64,000 nucleotides of DNA from Pseudeuparius sepicola (taxonomy: Eukaryota; Arthropoda; Insecta; Coleoptera; Anthribidae). A program made the translations under genes and the position numbers. Numbering within the stretch: the stretch's first letter is position 1; each line of letters begins with the position of its first letter. Below are positions 34,501 through 45,480 of this stretch, piece after piece. The notes beneath the pieces are model-generated. The model had not been told where the DNA came from. It saw only the letters and a list, made by a program, of their open reading frames with translations, and did not search any database. The stretch covers positions 2,666,001 to 2,730,000 of the forward strand of contig OY987298.1 of assembly GCA_963920635.1 (NCBI GenBank). The letters run 5' to 3'.

Positions 34501-35590
34501 ACTTACGTTACTAACGAGCGTTAATTTAACGCAGTTTACCTCAGGAGATCTCTAGGTCTCAGCTAAAGTGCAAATTGTCAGAATTCGCGAAAAATGAGAA
34601 ATAATATAAACAAACTGACATACATTTTACCTACAACTACAAGAACCTATTTTGAGGTCAAATTTAAATAAATTCTTTATGTTAATTTGTATTTTATTTT
34701 CAATTATCTAGTTCTCAAAATTCTGAATTTTATAACATAAGTTATAAAATTATAAATTGCATAAATAATCGGTGAACACGTTTTTACAAGAAAAGTCTAA
34801 TTCTCCATAGGTACCTATATCAACTGATTGATTACGTAACCAGTTCAGTTAGAGTAGTAACTTTACGTAACTAGTTACGTAAAATTTTACTTTACACAAC
34901 TAGTTACGCAAAACTGGACGTATCATCACTTGCTCAGGTTTTGAAAGATGTCACTGTATACTATGGCAAAATTAGGAAAAGTATTTAAAAACGATCTGAT
35001 CTATGATCTAGATCTTTTTTGGCACGATCTTTCCCAGCTCTGATTGTGCACTACTTTACCAGGCAATTGAACTACATAATATTGTGTCCTTTATATAAAC
35101 TACTGCCACTTTGACCATGCAAACTTTTAGGACATTTGAACTACTGCCGCTTTGACTACCCTTTACAGCATAATTTTCTCTAATTTAGGAGGGCATTTCT
35201 GACGGTAATGCTGTTCTTTGCGAGGGGCATAATAGCAGGAGTTTTTCAAGCGGCGTACGTGTATACTCCCGAAGTTTACCCGACTTCTCTCAGGGCCGTA
35301 GGGGTTGGATCCTGCAGCGCTATGGCTAGGTTAGGTGCTATGGTTACTCCGTACGTGGCTCAGGTAAGTCTCGATTTCTAGCCAACGTTTTACGGGGCGC
35401 CAAATGTTGCCGTAACGAGAGAGATATTCCGCAGGTCCTGCTGAAATCGTCGATATTTTTCGCGACGAGCATCTACACGACGGCAGCCCTTTTGGCGGCC
35501 ATAGCGTGCCTTCTCCTGCCGATAGAGACGGTGGGGAAAGAACTGACGGAAAATGTGCAGCAGCACGCGAATGCTAACGCCAAAAAGTAA
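22537..35590 (+). CDS. SVOP: Synaptic vesicle 2-related protein (SVOP-like) transporter
   Basis: Twelve-helix major facilitator superfamily protein of the SV2/SVOP group, expected in vesicle membranes; its substrate is not established. Coding exons: 22537-22681, 22744-22903, 22959-23055, 23110-23234, 27408-27471, 27689-27814, 29602-29816, 31841-32028, 33741-33852, 35189-35363 and 35435-35590. All junctions are GT-AG and in phase, giving 520 residues (human SVOP is about 548). Family signatures are [38 protein letters not shown], the loop motif [89 protein letters not shown] and the end [12 protein letters not shown]. Exon 5 has only 64 bp and is isolated between large repeat-filled introns. 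The start ATG opens a polar N-terminus before the DTFTV motif. The gene appears intact. Confidence 0.95.
23347..23512. mobile_element. 166-bp MITE with CGTTGACTGAC ends, copy A
   Basis: The ends CGTTGACTGAC and GTCAGTCAACG are inverted. The flanks share GTTTTAT. A second copy in inverse orientation lies at 32600-32759. Both are in introns of the SVOP-like gene. Confidence 0.8.
23690..24310. repeat. Minisatellite, about five units of 120 bp, in SVOP intron 4
   Basis: The motif TTCCACCCCTAAGGG recurs at about 23770, 23892, 24013, 24128 and 24250. Each time it is followed by AATAGGGGATGAAATTTCAT and GGACCGATTTCGATGATTC. It begins next to a CAACTTCAAAAAAGGAGGAG sequence and ends beside the element at 24345, whose end also contains CCGACTT. 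Confidence 0.85.
25029..26925 (+). mobile_element. THAP/Harbinger-like DNA transposon, complete copy 2
   Basis: The ends are CAAGAATGGTCGACGCACAG (25029) and its inverted partner CTACCGTTCTTG finishing at 26925; the inverted repeat is about 40 bp with three mismatches. It is flanked by GACCCGGTT on both sides (25020-25028 and 26926-26934). The same repeat at 47445-48060 has a single GACCCGGTT (as its complement, 47518-47526) and no insertion, which confirms the borders. It carries the same truncated transposase as copy 1. Confidence 0.9.
25394..25995 (+). pseudogene. THAP domain plus Harbinger-type transposase C-terminus, copy 2
   Basis: The THAP ORF (25394-25648) has [20 protein letters not shown] and CSRHF. 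It is followed after a stop by [18 protein letters not shown], then in another frame [19 protein letters not shown]-terminal segment ends [19 protein letters not shown] before the stop at 25995. Compared with copy 1 it lacks a short insertion in the THAP finger and differs by one base in the poly-T frame-shift site. The catalytic core is deleted. Confidence 0.8.
27961..29525. mobile_element. 1.57-kb element with CCCAAGTAACATTT ends in SVOP intron 6
   Basis: The termini CCCAAGTAACATTT (27961) and AAATGTTACTTGGG (ending 29525) are inverted. The interior is rich in short related motifs such as AGAGGTCATAA and TATAAGACTTTTATA. No coding region is found. The target duplication cannot be defined. 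Confidence 0.65.
29817..30730. other. First part of SVOP intron 7, nothing recognised
   Basis: No exon-like or repeat-like structure that I can support. An ORF farther on in the same intron (31122-31316) is discussed under rejected items. Confidence 0.3.
30731..31025. repeat. 295-bp hairpin repeat in SVOP intron 7
   Basis: The arm at 30731-30793 (AATGGGCAAACACTCAAAG) is inverted at 30961-31025 with few mismatches. The loop is about 165 bp. It looks like a MITE with no coding content. Confidence 0.75.
32089..33101. mobile_element. Non-autonomous hAT element, 1013 bp, in SVOP intron 8
   Basis: The ends are TAGAGATGGGTTTACACC (32089) and AACCCATCTCTA (ending 33101). The target duplication CTTAATTT is perfect (32081-32088 and 33102-33109). 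GGGTGTCAAA-type motifs repeat near both ends. A second MITE (32600-32759) is inserted inside. Confidence 0.9.
32600..32759. mobile_element. 160-bp MITE with CGTTGACTGAC ends, copy B
   Basis: Inverse-orientation copy of the MITE at 23347-23512, nested in the hAT element at 32089-33101. Both ends and most of the middle are conserved. Confidence 0.8.
34107..35042. mobile_element. Non-autonomous hAT element, 936 bp, in SVOP intron 9
   Basis: The inverted ends are CAGAGCTGGGCAGATC (34107) and GATCTTTCCCAGCTCTG (ending 35042). The interior near both ends is a dense run of AGATCT and AAGATC motifs, typical sub-terminal repeats. A target duplication is not clear. Confidence 0.75.
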
Positions 35591-36347
35591 ACTGTCGGAC
35601 CACTCGTAAGACTGCTATTTACAGTATTATTGACGATTTTGACGAACAAATCGAAATGTGAAACGAACGATATTTTCTAGTCTGTATTAGGATGTTTTTC
35701 TCTCTCGAACTACCGACCAGTAGTAGGTATTATATTCTCACTAAGTTAAGGAGCAGTTTGGGAAATGTAAGATTATTACCGATGCCTGTGAACTCTTTTT
35801 TATATTTTTTTTAATGGGAAACTACTGAAAAACTTACAAGTATATTATTATTTTATACATGGTACATTTGAACTACTTTTGAGATACCATTAGTTTGAAA
35901 GACTACATGTCAAGTGAAGCATTTATAGAGGAGCCACGGTTGTCAAGTTGGGTATATATTTTTTTCATAATTTTTAACTTAGTTTTCCAGTTGATTTGAC
36001 ACTAATGACAAAAAACATCAGAAATGACTAATTTAAATAATTTTTACATTTTAAATATTTAACGGGCATTTTTCAAAAGACAAAATAATTATATAGGTAG
36101 ATATAGATAATTTTCTCGCTTCAGTTTAGTTAAAAAAGTTATTAATTTATTTACAAATTAAAAACCAAAGTACTTAAGCTAATTGTTATATTATAGCGCG
36201 CACAGTTTACCACATTAATTTATGATCTATTTATTGTTAATTTATTTTTAACTTGTGATATTTTCTATAACATGGTGCTGGTTTAATTTAATTTTTTATA
36301 ATATACAATTTTATTTATATTATAGCTGTATAGGTAACTAAACTAAA

Positions 36348-36384
36348 AATAAAACATTTTGGAAAAGTAAGAATGTGTTTTATT
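36348..36384. promoter_or_regulatory. Interleaved poly(A) signals of the convergent SVOP-like and GST genes
   Basis: AATAAA on the plus strand at 36348-36353 would end the SVOP transcript (3'UTR about 770 bp). TTTATT at 36379-36384 is AATAAA on the minus strand and would end the GST transcript about 25 bp after its stop codon. Cleavage sites 15-30 bp downstream of each would make the two 3' ends overlap. Confidence 0.55.
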
Positions 36385-36406
36385 TTATAAAAAAAAATTG
36401 ATTCGA

Positions 36407-39400
36407 TTAATATTTAGATTTATTTGACAACTGTCCTGGCGCCAATTTACTTTTGACAGCTTGTCCAAATTGTTCGGCACCTTTTTGATTGGCCTCTTCA
36501 TAATCGGGAATAGCCGAGGCACATCTAGATACCCAGGCATGAACATTTGAATATGGAGTTATATCCCAGCCTACTGCCTTTAAAAAAAAACGAGAATTAT
36601 TGATTTCTATTTATAATTAAAAAAAAATTCGAGGCAATAAGATTTTTGAAACAAAATAAAGTATCTTTTTGTATTTATAACCATTGAGTAAAGGATATAT
36701 ATTCATATAGAAAGGATAAAACATAACCTTTACAGGATATTTTGCGGAAATAAGTTTTGTGGATACCGGACAATGAAAAACAAATTAAATGTGCCTATGT
36801 AGGTACTTACTACAATGCTGGAAACTGATGAAACGAGGCTACAATCGGCGATGGTGAGATTATTTCCCGTTACGAAATCATTGCCTTCTAAAAATACGTC
36901 CAAGAAGCCTAGGGCTTCCTCGAGCGGCCCCTTTCGCTCGTCTAGTATTTGGTCCTCGCCCAAAAATAATATGGGAAACTGAAAATTTGCAATGTCGTAA
37001 ATAGCTTTAGAAAAATCGAGAAAAAAAGCTAAAATTGTCAAATAATTGTGATTATTTCTATATAAAACTTGCAAGAAGTTCAATTCCACCATTTTTAACT
37101 CAAAATGACCTTGATTTTTAAATCAAATTTGACACCTACTTAACCTAATTTATATGGCATCACCTCTAGCAATAGTTATTTACATTGCCAGATGCGTAAG
37201 TGCACTTTTTTGGCCGAGGAGGTTGTTTAAAGCGTTGCCTCGGTCATTAAAAGTACCTCCGAGGCCAAAAAAGAGCTTACGCATCGTGCAATGTATTACA
37301 TTTTTCCTGCTACCGACAATTTCAGGTTATAGGTACTTTGAATAAGGCTCTAAATACATATGGAGTGGATTGTGAGTAATAATGATCTTCAAAATAACCT
37401 TTGTTCAATTACTAAAAATGATAATCAGTGATAAATATAAGAGCAGAATGCAGTGATAATAAAAAATAAAAATAAAATAAAAAAATGTTGAGCTTTGTGT
37501 GGGATTTGAACTATGGATCTACGAATTACTAATCGCGTACTCTCGCCCTGTCGGTAGCGAGGTGCCTGTCAAATTTGTTCTGTTATGCGGCTCTTATTTC
37601 ACGCCAGAGAAACATTGAAATTATTAATTTTTCTTTGGCATAATTCGTGTTCTTTATGATCAAAACCAGTTTGTAAAACGATTGTTGTGTAACCTATTAA
37701 AATTGACGCAAGATTTGCGTTGCTACATATACTTTATTAATTGTTTTAAGGTCCTTGCTGCGTAAGGGTTGCTAAGCAATACTTTTTCTACCTAGCAACC
37801 ACTTTCGCAGCTAGCAACCAAAATAACAGGGCACCTCGAATATTTGACTTTCGCATTCGGGCCTGTTGGCGAGTATGTAAAGTGTACTTATGGGCGAGAG
37901 AGTAGGAAAAAAGTATTGCCTAGCAATGATGCAATGATTATGCAGCAAGGACCTTAAAACCATTAATAAAATATATGTAGCAACTTTAAACTGGCATCAA
38001 ATTTAATATGTTTCACATCGATGGTTTTATAAACTGGTTTTGATCAAAAAGAATACGAATTATGACAAAGGAAAATTAAGAATGTGGATATATTTTTCAG
38101 TGTCAACTAATGTGGCTCATAGCAAAATCAAGCAGCGGTGAACGTAGCGCTGGGTTAAAGGCATCCGGATAGTAAACCCTAGGTCACGGGTTCGAGTCCC
38201 ATACAAAAGCCAATTTTTTTTTTATTATCGCAGCATTCTACTTATATTTATTACTGATTTTAATTTTTAGTAATTGAGCAATGGTTATTTTGAATATTAT
38301 TACTCACAATCTACTCCATAGCTCTTAATTAAAGTTACCTATATCTTTTTTTTATAATATGAACTTGTCGGAAGCAGGAAAAATATAATACATTGCACGA
38401 TGCGTAAGCTCTTTTTTGGCCTCGCCCAAAAATGTGGTTACGCATCTTCCAATGTAAATAACTATTACTGGGTCAAAATGAGTATGAACCAATGACATCA
38501 AAACCTATAGACGTGGTGCCCCATTGTTAAAATGCCCTTTATTTTGACTCCAAGATTAAATATATCCATATTACTCCAAAAACATGCTACAAACAAAGAC
38601 AGAAAGTCAACCATCAACCAACTATACACCCGGTGATTCCCGGTTATAGTTCCTCCAGAATCACACTTAGATATCGCATGTTTTTTCTTGTTCGGGGGCG
38701 CCGGAAGCATCGGAACCTCACCTGAAGACTCGGGGGATGGTCTAACGATGCCAGCCTCCGAGGCCAGAGTCGAAACAAGTTCACTACGGCTCGACAAAAA
38801 GAGGCAATTTCTGACAATCTCTCGACATTTTCGGCGCATAGATTGTGATTAGTTCTGGGCGTCAAGCGTTTATCAAAACAAACCTGTCTATAGGTTCTGA
38901 CGTCATTGGTATGAATTAAGCAAATAGACATTTTAAATTTAAATCAACTGTCATTTGGCTTCTTCGTTGGTCTGAGTTTGGACCAGGTGACAACCTCAAA
39001 ATCAGCTGAGGGACAAGTAAACAAAATAAACTAGTCACAACATCTTCATTAAACAGTAAGAATTATAGCAATACAAATAATATTAATTTAGAGTTATAAT
39101 AACATAAATTACGTTCGAAAATCTGACTAGAATACCTGAAAAATAGCTTTAACAGATTGGTTATAGTGTTTTGAACTTCATCTAAAAAAGTACCACATCT
39201 GATGACACCTCTCCACGTGACAGATATCAAAATATTGTGTCAAAACTTGGTTACTACACATGGCGATTTCCGTCTCACGTATTTTATAATACCCATAGAG
39301 CTTCGACTTCACACTTATTAAATGGTCTATTTCCATATGAAGCCAACTTTTTTATTGGTGCCATAATAAAATGGTATATTTCATTACGAGTATGGAAATA

Positions 39401-41201
39401 AAGATTTTTCCGTGCGCGCGTGACAAATTCCCGTGTGAGGCACAGCCGAACACGGGAAGTCATGCAAGCACAGAAAAATCTATTTCTGGACGTGTAATGA
39501 ACGATATTTTTTATTACACTTCTTTGAAAACGGAAACTTAAAACATTTTTCTTGAAATCGGCATTAAAATGTCCCAAAATCGTCATTAAAAGCACAGAAA
39601 TCGTACAATAATGTAGCCCATTATTGTACGATTTTTTCAATAAGTAGGCCTTGGCGAGATGTAAACATCAAACGTCAGACGCGGAGAAATCGCCCGTCAA
39701 AAGTGACCAAATATGCAAAACCCGGCCGATGAAGGCTCATTTAACTTTTCGTACACATTGCAAAATTGTTTCCTATAGAAGCGCAATCCTTCAGTATACA
39801 TATTTTAGTAAATTTTAAAATCAATAGATTTGTTGTGTAGGCTGCACAAGAAGCAGTAGTTTGGTTTTTCTGTCAGAAGGTGCCGTACATCATTATACTT
39901 GTCCTAGGTAGAGCGATCGGTAAAGTCAAGCAACGCCGCGCGTAGTCGGTTCGTGGACGGGTGATCCCTTATTATTATTTTCTTGCCTAATAAAACATTT
40001 TTTTTCCGATTTCAAGAAAAATATAATATGTACCTCGGCACTGAAGTTCTTTTTATGACTCATGTGGTTTATTTGCCTCGGCCAGAGGCCTCAGCAACTA
40101 AACTCCACATGAGTCATAAAAAGTTGAACTTCAGTGCCTTGGTACATAAATAACTATTATCGGCATATTATAATAAATTTAATTGACAAAAAATAAACAA
40201 TGCAGACAATATAGTGTTTGGTATGTATGATGCGTTTCCATGGTTACTCTCAAATTATTTCAAAGGTGCTTTGTTGTAAATTAGTTATTGTCAGATAAGG
40301 TGAATAAATCGTCAAAAATATTACAGAAATGTATCTAAATATTAAAACACTTTCGAATTAAAATACAAAAGAGGTGTATGTTAAATATCAGAAAGCATAT
40401 AGAGTTTCTTAAATTTAGTTTACTTTGCTGTATATTTCTATTTTAAAGCCATATACAATTCGGTATTTTTTATCAGCGCACGGAAAGTTTTTCCATGCGC
40501 TGTTTCCGTCCGTGCGCTAGCCCGAAAAACCCCATCTTTCATTATTGCTAAAACAGATGAAAATAAGGTGTTTTCAAAGAAGTATAATAAAAATATTATT
40601 ACACAATATTGCACAACTATGCACAATTAAAGGAGAAATTTCAAATTTAGGAATGTTTCCGGGAACTTTGGGAGTTTTAAGGAAAACTTTGTTTTAATTT
40701 TCCAAGAATCTTGGGAACCAACCCCGTATTTCTAAAAGATAAACCACCTATCGACATAACCCCAGAACACCTGTATTTTAGTTTCAACTGTTAACTTACG
40801 CATATTGCCCTAATTCTCGGATACAAAGTTCCGCAATCGAAATACAGTCGTTGATCGACTTTCGCTCTTTGCTTCGGATCTTTTGGGTACAGCGTGTCAT
40901 TTTTGGCATACACCGCTGCCAGATATGTCCCGATTGCGTGGCTGTCCCATACAGTTAGGTCACCATCTACTAGAGTTGGTACAGTATGCTGAGGATTTAC
41001 CTACAATGCAATGTGGTTTAGATAGTGTTATCGTTATCGTTAATATTTTCTTTATCTTACCTTTAAAAAATCCTCTTTAAGCTGTTCTTTTTTAAACAAA
41101 TCAACAATCTGCACGTCGACATCAACACCGACTGCCTTAGCTGCCAATAGGGCTGCTCTCGAAGGGCCGCTTGGTGGAAAATGGTACAAAGTCACACCCA
41201 T
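36407..41201 (-). CDS. Cytosolic glutathione S-transferase, delta/epsilon type
   Basis: Conjugates glutathione to electrophiles in the cytosol, usually in detoxification. Coding exons on the minus strand: 41201-41061, 41000-40800, 36978-36811 and 36577-36407. All junctions are GT-AG and fall between codons, giving 226 residues, the normal length. The N-terminal thioredoxin-like domain has the SGPSRAAL segment with the likely catalytic Ser, the [11 protein letters not shown] cis-Pro loop, and the glutathione-contacting WDSHAI. The C-terminal helical domain includes [20 protein letters not shown], with the N-capping Asp, and HAWVSRC near the end. The sequence resembles epsilon-class enzymes more than delta, but I cannot settle the class by eye. 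Intron 2 is about 3.8 kb and carries several repeats. The gene is tail to tail with the SVOP-like gene. Confidence 0.93.
37171..38467. mobile_element. 1.3-kb fold-back element in GST intron 2 with tRNA-like arms
   Basis: The left end AATAGTTATTTACATTG and the right end CAATGTAAATAACTATT are inverted. Long arms follow, carrying GATGCGTAAG, GGCCAAAAAAGAGCTTACGC, GATTGTGAGTAATAATGAT and AAACCAGTTTGTAAAACGAT on the left, with inverted counterparts on the right. tRNA-like B-box motifs occur once in each arm, in opposite orientation (37501-37511 and 38189-38199). Confidence 0.75.
38134..38212 (+). repeat. tRNA-derived (SINE-like) segment
   Basis: It contains GTAGCGCTGGGTTAAAGG, resembling an A-box region. 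At the usual distance comes GGTTCGAGTCC (38189-38199), a perfect polymerase III B box, preceded by GGTCACG as in tRNA-derived SINEs. I could not fold a clean anticodon stem, so this is not called as a functional tRNA. A diverged inverted partner lies at about 37498-37575. Confidence 0.5.
38468..39911. other. Middle of GST intron 2, no clear structure
   Basis: Two overlapping minus-strand ORFs (38498-38931) and one at 39284-39640 show no family motif that I know and lie inside an intron. They read as chance ORFs or unclassified repeat. Nothing else is supported. Confidence 0.35.
39912..39967 (+). repeat. 5S-rRNA-like segment (possible 5S-derived SINE head)
   Basis: The run CGATCGGTAAAGTCAAGC, AACGCCGCGCGTAGTCGG and TTCGTGGACGGGTGATCC follows the order and spacing of the 5S rRNA internal promoter (A box, intermediate element, C box). 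It is diverged, roughly three quarters of bases agreeing by eye with the animal 5S consensus I remember. The 5' third of 5S is not convincing, so it is not a functional 5S gene. Confidence 0.5.
40030..40145. repeat. 116-bp palindromic MITE, also present inside the THAP/Harbinger elements
   Basis: GTACCTCGGCACTGAAGTTC and TTATGACTCATGTGG pair with their inverted copies at 40102-40145. Half of the same palindrome is found at about 1270-1345 and 26540-26615 inside the two large THAP/Harbinger copies. Confidence 0.8.
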
Positions 41202-43287
41202 ATTTTATCTTCTAGTTATAATAAACAAGGACGAAACGATAACAATAATAATTGTTGTTGAGTATTTAAATATTTAAAAATCAAAATATTATCTGTGGTG
41301 ACCCCCAAACCCACTCACAAAAACAGTTTAAAAATTACAAGAAAATTGAGGTTAAGGTTCGGCATTCGGAAACTGTCTTCTGACAGCGTTGCCAGACCGT
41401 TTCGTGTATAAATTCAAGTTCGATCTTAAAGAATATAAAATCATATAACAGGTGTCTGTTTCTGTTTAACAGAAAAAAATAATGAAAAATATGGTGTATC
41501 CATCAAATAAATTAACTGAAATCTTAATTGTTTGCTTGCAAAATTTTTCCCTATAAATCTTTAGATTTGAGAATAAATATGTCAAGATGGCAACGTTGCG
41601 TCGAATCGCTTATATTTGATGAGCAGGCAACTAACAATACACCGGCTTGTATAGTTAGTTGCAAACTAATAGGAAGCGAAAAGTGTTCAATAAATGGTTC
41701 AATACTAGGACTTTATTTTTTTTACTTAACTAAAATAAAAGTTTTTGTAATATTCTTGGTTGTTTTTTTTATTAAATGATCTAATTTGTAGGGTAAGAGT
41801 AGTAGCTTGGTTTATTTTAAATATGAATAAAGATAAAAGCAGATTATCGAGCTTAATGCGCATGTAGTGATAGGGATTGGAGCAGAGAGCAGAGATAATC
41901 CTAATAAAATAGGAATAGGAATCCGTGTTGAAATTCGAATGGGGAAGGAAGTAGCCTGGGTAGCTGGGTAGGCTCGAGTTGAATGAAAATTGTTTAATAA
42001 ATTGTGTGATATGATTAAGGTGTTTATATTTGTGAATTATTTTTATTATGGTAAGTTAGTAGGTACCTAATTACATCCTATATCCTATATCTTTCTAGGC
42101 TGTTAGCAGCACGGCCCTCGTACGTCGTTGTTAGCAAGTTATCCTCTTCTTCTTGCGCACTATTTTATTGCAGATAGATACCTATTCATAATTTTTTTAT
42201 TTGAAGTATCTTTTACTGTAGGTACCTACTTAGTTTCTATACCGGAAAATTTTCCAGTTTTGGAAAAAAATCCGCTAAAAATATACTTTTAAACCGACAA
42301 AAACATGTTTTTATCAAATATTTGAAATATTTTCCATTTTTGCAAAAAATCCAGCTAAAAATAACAGACAAAAGTCGCGCCAGTTTTAGATGATTTTGAT
42401 AAACATATTTATGACCACTTATTCACTGCAAAATGGCTATAACGTGATTCTGCTTGAAAAAAAAAAACAGAGCTAATAAAGTTCCATTTTTTATTTTTAT
42501 CTTTTATGATTTCTATATATAATGCCTATTATTATGTCCATATTATGCCGATGATATTTTTCATAGATGATATTTATTTGTTTTTTAATTAACATTAATT
42601 AAACCATATTTGTACAAATTAAGTTAGGTTTTTTAATTACTTTTTAATTATTTTTGTGATAAAAAATAAATAATATACCTTAGCGTTATGTATAATAAAT
42701 TCCCTAAAAATATAAAATCTATTCTCAAAAGCTGTATTTTACCAGAAATTTATGGAGGTACATTTGTTAAAATAAAAATAAAATCTTGGTAATTACATGT
42801 AAAAATATTTTTTTGCGATTTTTTTTAGAATTTTTTTCGGAAAATATCTGCTAAAGCTAAAAATTCTAAAAAATATTTTTGGCGTACTTTATTTTTAGCA
42901 AATACCATAATTTTCTCTGTACCTATAATTTCTAAGTATCTACATAATATGCTCTTTAAAAAGTTGTTTTTCCATGAAAACCTTGCCTTTTATTATTAAA
43001 TTATAAAAAATCACTTTTGCCATGAATCTTTGACAGATATACTTATTGTTCTGCATCAAAAAATATATATAGATAACAGATAGATGATAGATAAATAATG
43101 AAAGAAGAAAATGCGGCATTTATAAAAATGCTTCAAAGGAAAATATCTCTTAATATAAACAAATTGAGTCGTAACTCATCATTAAAAGGTCAGAAATCGT
43201 CGCTAAAGTTAATTATTATTGTTATCATTATGATCCTTATTTATTCATTCCAATAAATAAATGTACTTTTTAATAAATATTTACATA
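41202..43287. other. Intergenic DNA upstream of GST, AT-rich, no gene recognised
   Basis: The GST promoter must lie in the first few hundred bases; no clear TATA or initiator stands out. The rest contains related AT-rich blocks (for example AAAATCCAGCTAAAAATA near 42290 and 42345) but no supported exon. Confidence 0.35.
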
Positions 43288-43866
43288 CAGTGGATTGAGT
43301 TCACAATGTGTAAATAACAAAAAAGTTTTCGAGTTGAAATTTGAGCTTCTGGGGCTCAGCCCTGCTGATAATTTTTGTTTGGAAAGATCACGTGTCGACT
43401 TCGATTTTTTTTCTGCTAAAAAATTAAAACGCGCAAAAATCACAGTAGACCTAATAAGGCTTTTAAAATTTTCACACCTCTACTGTTTTTCATTGTGAAT
43501 AAGTTTTCTTAATAACATTTTGCCGTAAAACCTACAAAAAGGGCACTTTCATAAAAAAAGTGAGAAAAAGGCCAAAAAATCAAAAGTAAGCCTAGACTTT
43601 CGAAATTTCGCAAACCTACTCAGCTTTTTATTCTGATTTTGAACAAGTTTTCTTAACATTTTGTCGTAAAATCTACAAAAAGGGCACTTTACTGATGTGG
43701 AAATTTGGTTTATTCATAATTTCTAAGGCATACGTGATTTTTTGAAACTAAAATTATGTCACAACTTAGTTTCAAACCAAGCAGAGCTGATCCCCAGAAG
43801 CTCAAATTTCAACTAGATTGTTTTTTGTTATTTACACTTTATGTGAACTCAATCCGGGGCACACTG
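43288..43866. mobile_element. 579-bp fold-back element
   Basis: The left end CAGTGGATTGAGTTCACA and the right end (inverse) CAGTGTGCCCCGGATTGAG pair up. The arms run through GTAAATAACAAAAAA and GTTGAAATTTGAGCTTCTGG. The middle also repeats CGTAAAACCTACAAAAAGGG in direct orientation (near 43525 and 43665). No coding content. Confidence 0.8.
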
Positions 43867-44177
43867 CATGTAGATGTAAAATAGAGAAAAATATTTTCTA
43901 AGCCTTATTAAGATTATCGCCACTTTGTATTATGGGATGTTGCGTTCTTTCTTTTACCTGGATGTCCTTTCTGGCGCTTTTATTTCAAGCCTCAATGCCC
44001 ACTTTGATCGACTATCAGCGCGTGAGGACCTGTAAATAGATTTATATATATATAGAAGGACCCTCAGTTTAATACCAACCACACTGAATACTGAATGGAT
44101 CTTGTCAACAACTTGTTACATATATTTACCGTTTTTGTCCCCAAACAGGCGCTCTATGAATTTCAGTTGAATATTTG

Positions 44178-45480
44178 GGGCAACCTGGGTAACAGTGAGA
44201 CACACATTTTTTTCTTTCTACAATAATTCGAAATTCAATGAATTTTTTAAAATTATTTTTTTAGCATTTTGTTTCCAAATGATTTCCAAACCTATGCGAA
44301 ATACAGCATAGTCACACTACTGTCTTCTAAAAGTCTAAAGTAAATTGAAACTACATTTGACATTTGTCTCACTGTTACCCAGGTCTTGGGAACACTGGAG
44401 ACACTACCTATATGAAAGTACCTGTTTACTTTTAGTTGAAGAGATATAGGTAATTATACACAGAATGTATGCAATTTTATGGGTTTATATCTGAAACTAA
44501 ATTGAAAACCTCTTTAAGTTTTGGTACATTGTAAGTATACAAAAATGTAAACAATATTTATCTATTGTATAGGGACCACTGAGACATACCTATGGGTAAT
44601 AATACGTCTCACTGTTCCCCTCTTAAAATTGTCACACTGTTACCCATGGCACTGCGATATGAAAACCTGATAACAATACTAATCTCAAATATTATTTTTG
44701 AATTTTAACTGTGCCAAACACCGTTCAACACTATAGGATACAGCCCCTATGTAATAAAAAAACCGTAGCAGTTTATGACAGTTCCTGCAGAAGCTCAATC
44801 TAACCGTTAAAAAATTAGAATTAAAATACAATACTATTAATACATTAATATTCTTAGTTTCGTTCAGTTCCGTTCCGCTGTCCCAGTTCCGCTCTACTCG
44901 TAGTAATAGAATAGAACAACTGTGAACGTGAACTGTCGATCGGTGAAGGCGGTGACTGGACCCGTGTTCTGTGCCGGGCCCTTTCCCAATCCCATTGCGT
45001 TCACCAAATTTTTAAATTTGTACTATAAAAACTATTTAGCGTACCCTCTTTATAAACGGAAGCAATATTTATCAATGATTTAATATTCAATAATAATAGT
45101 TACTTTGCAACCTTCACGCCCACATAATCTCAAAATGGCATGTTCCTGTCAGCGCATTTATAACCGGTCCGAAGCGAGTTGTCAGCGAGTGAATCAAATC
45201 GACAGCGCGGTTCGGACCACGGCCTTAGAAGACTAGAAGTCGTAGAAGTTAATAATATTGGAACTGGAACAGGTTTTTTAAGAACAGGTATTGCCTGGAA
45301 CTGGAACAGGTTGTACCTGTTCCAAGAAAACGCAGTTCCACACCATCTCTAATTGCCAGACATATTTTTTAAGTGCCTACCTTACGGTAGGCCAGGGGGG
45401 GGGCTATAGAACCTGTAGCCCCCCCATAGATCCGCTACTGCTCACTGTTACCTAAGTCTCACTTTTATCTAGGTTACCCT
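44178..45480. mobile_element. Probable 1.3-kb element with GGGYAACCTRG ends
   Basis: GGGCAACCTGGGTAACAGTG at the left and, inverted, AGGGTAACCTAGATAAAAGT at the right form imperfect terminal repeats. The motif GTAACAGTGAGAC recurs in both orientations inside (near 44190, 44375, 44640 and 45440). The interior holds a small GGTCCGAA palindrome (about 45165-45230), GGAACTGGAACAGG repeats (about 45260-45310) and a poly-G/poly-C hairpin (about 45395-45428). The border call is tentative. Confidence 0.5.

Noticed and set aside
38134..38212. A functional tRNA gene
   Set aside because: The B box is perfect but the anticodon arm does not pair and the acceptor stem is poor. It is kept only as a tRNA-like repeat.
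38498..38931. Two overlapping minus-strand ORFs in GST intron 2
   Set aside because: No motif, overlapping frames and an intronic position. The GST frame joins exons 2 and 3 without them.
39912..39967. A functional 5S rRNA gene
   Set aside because: Only the internal-promoter region resembles 5S, with many changes, and the 5' part does not match.
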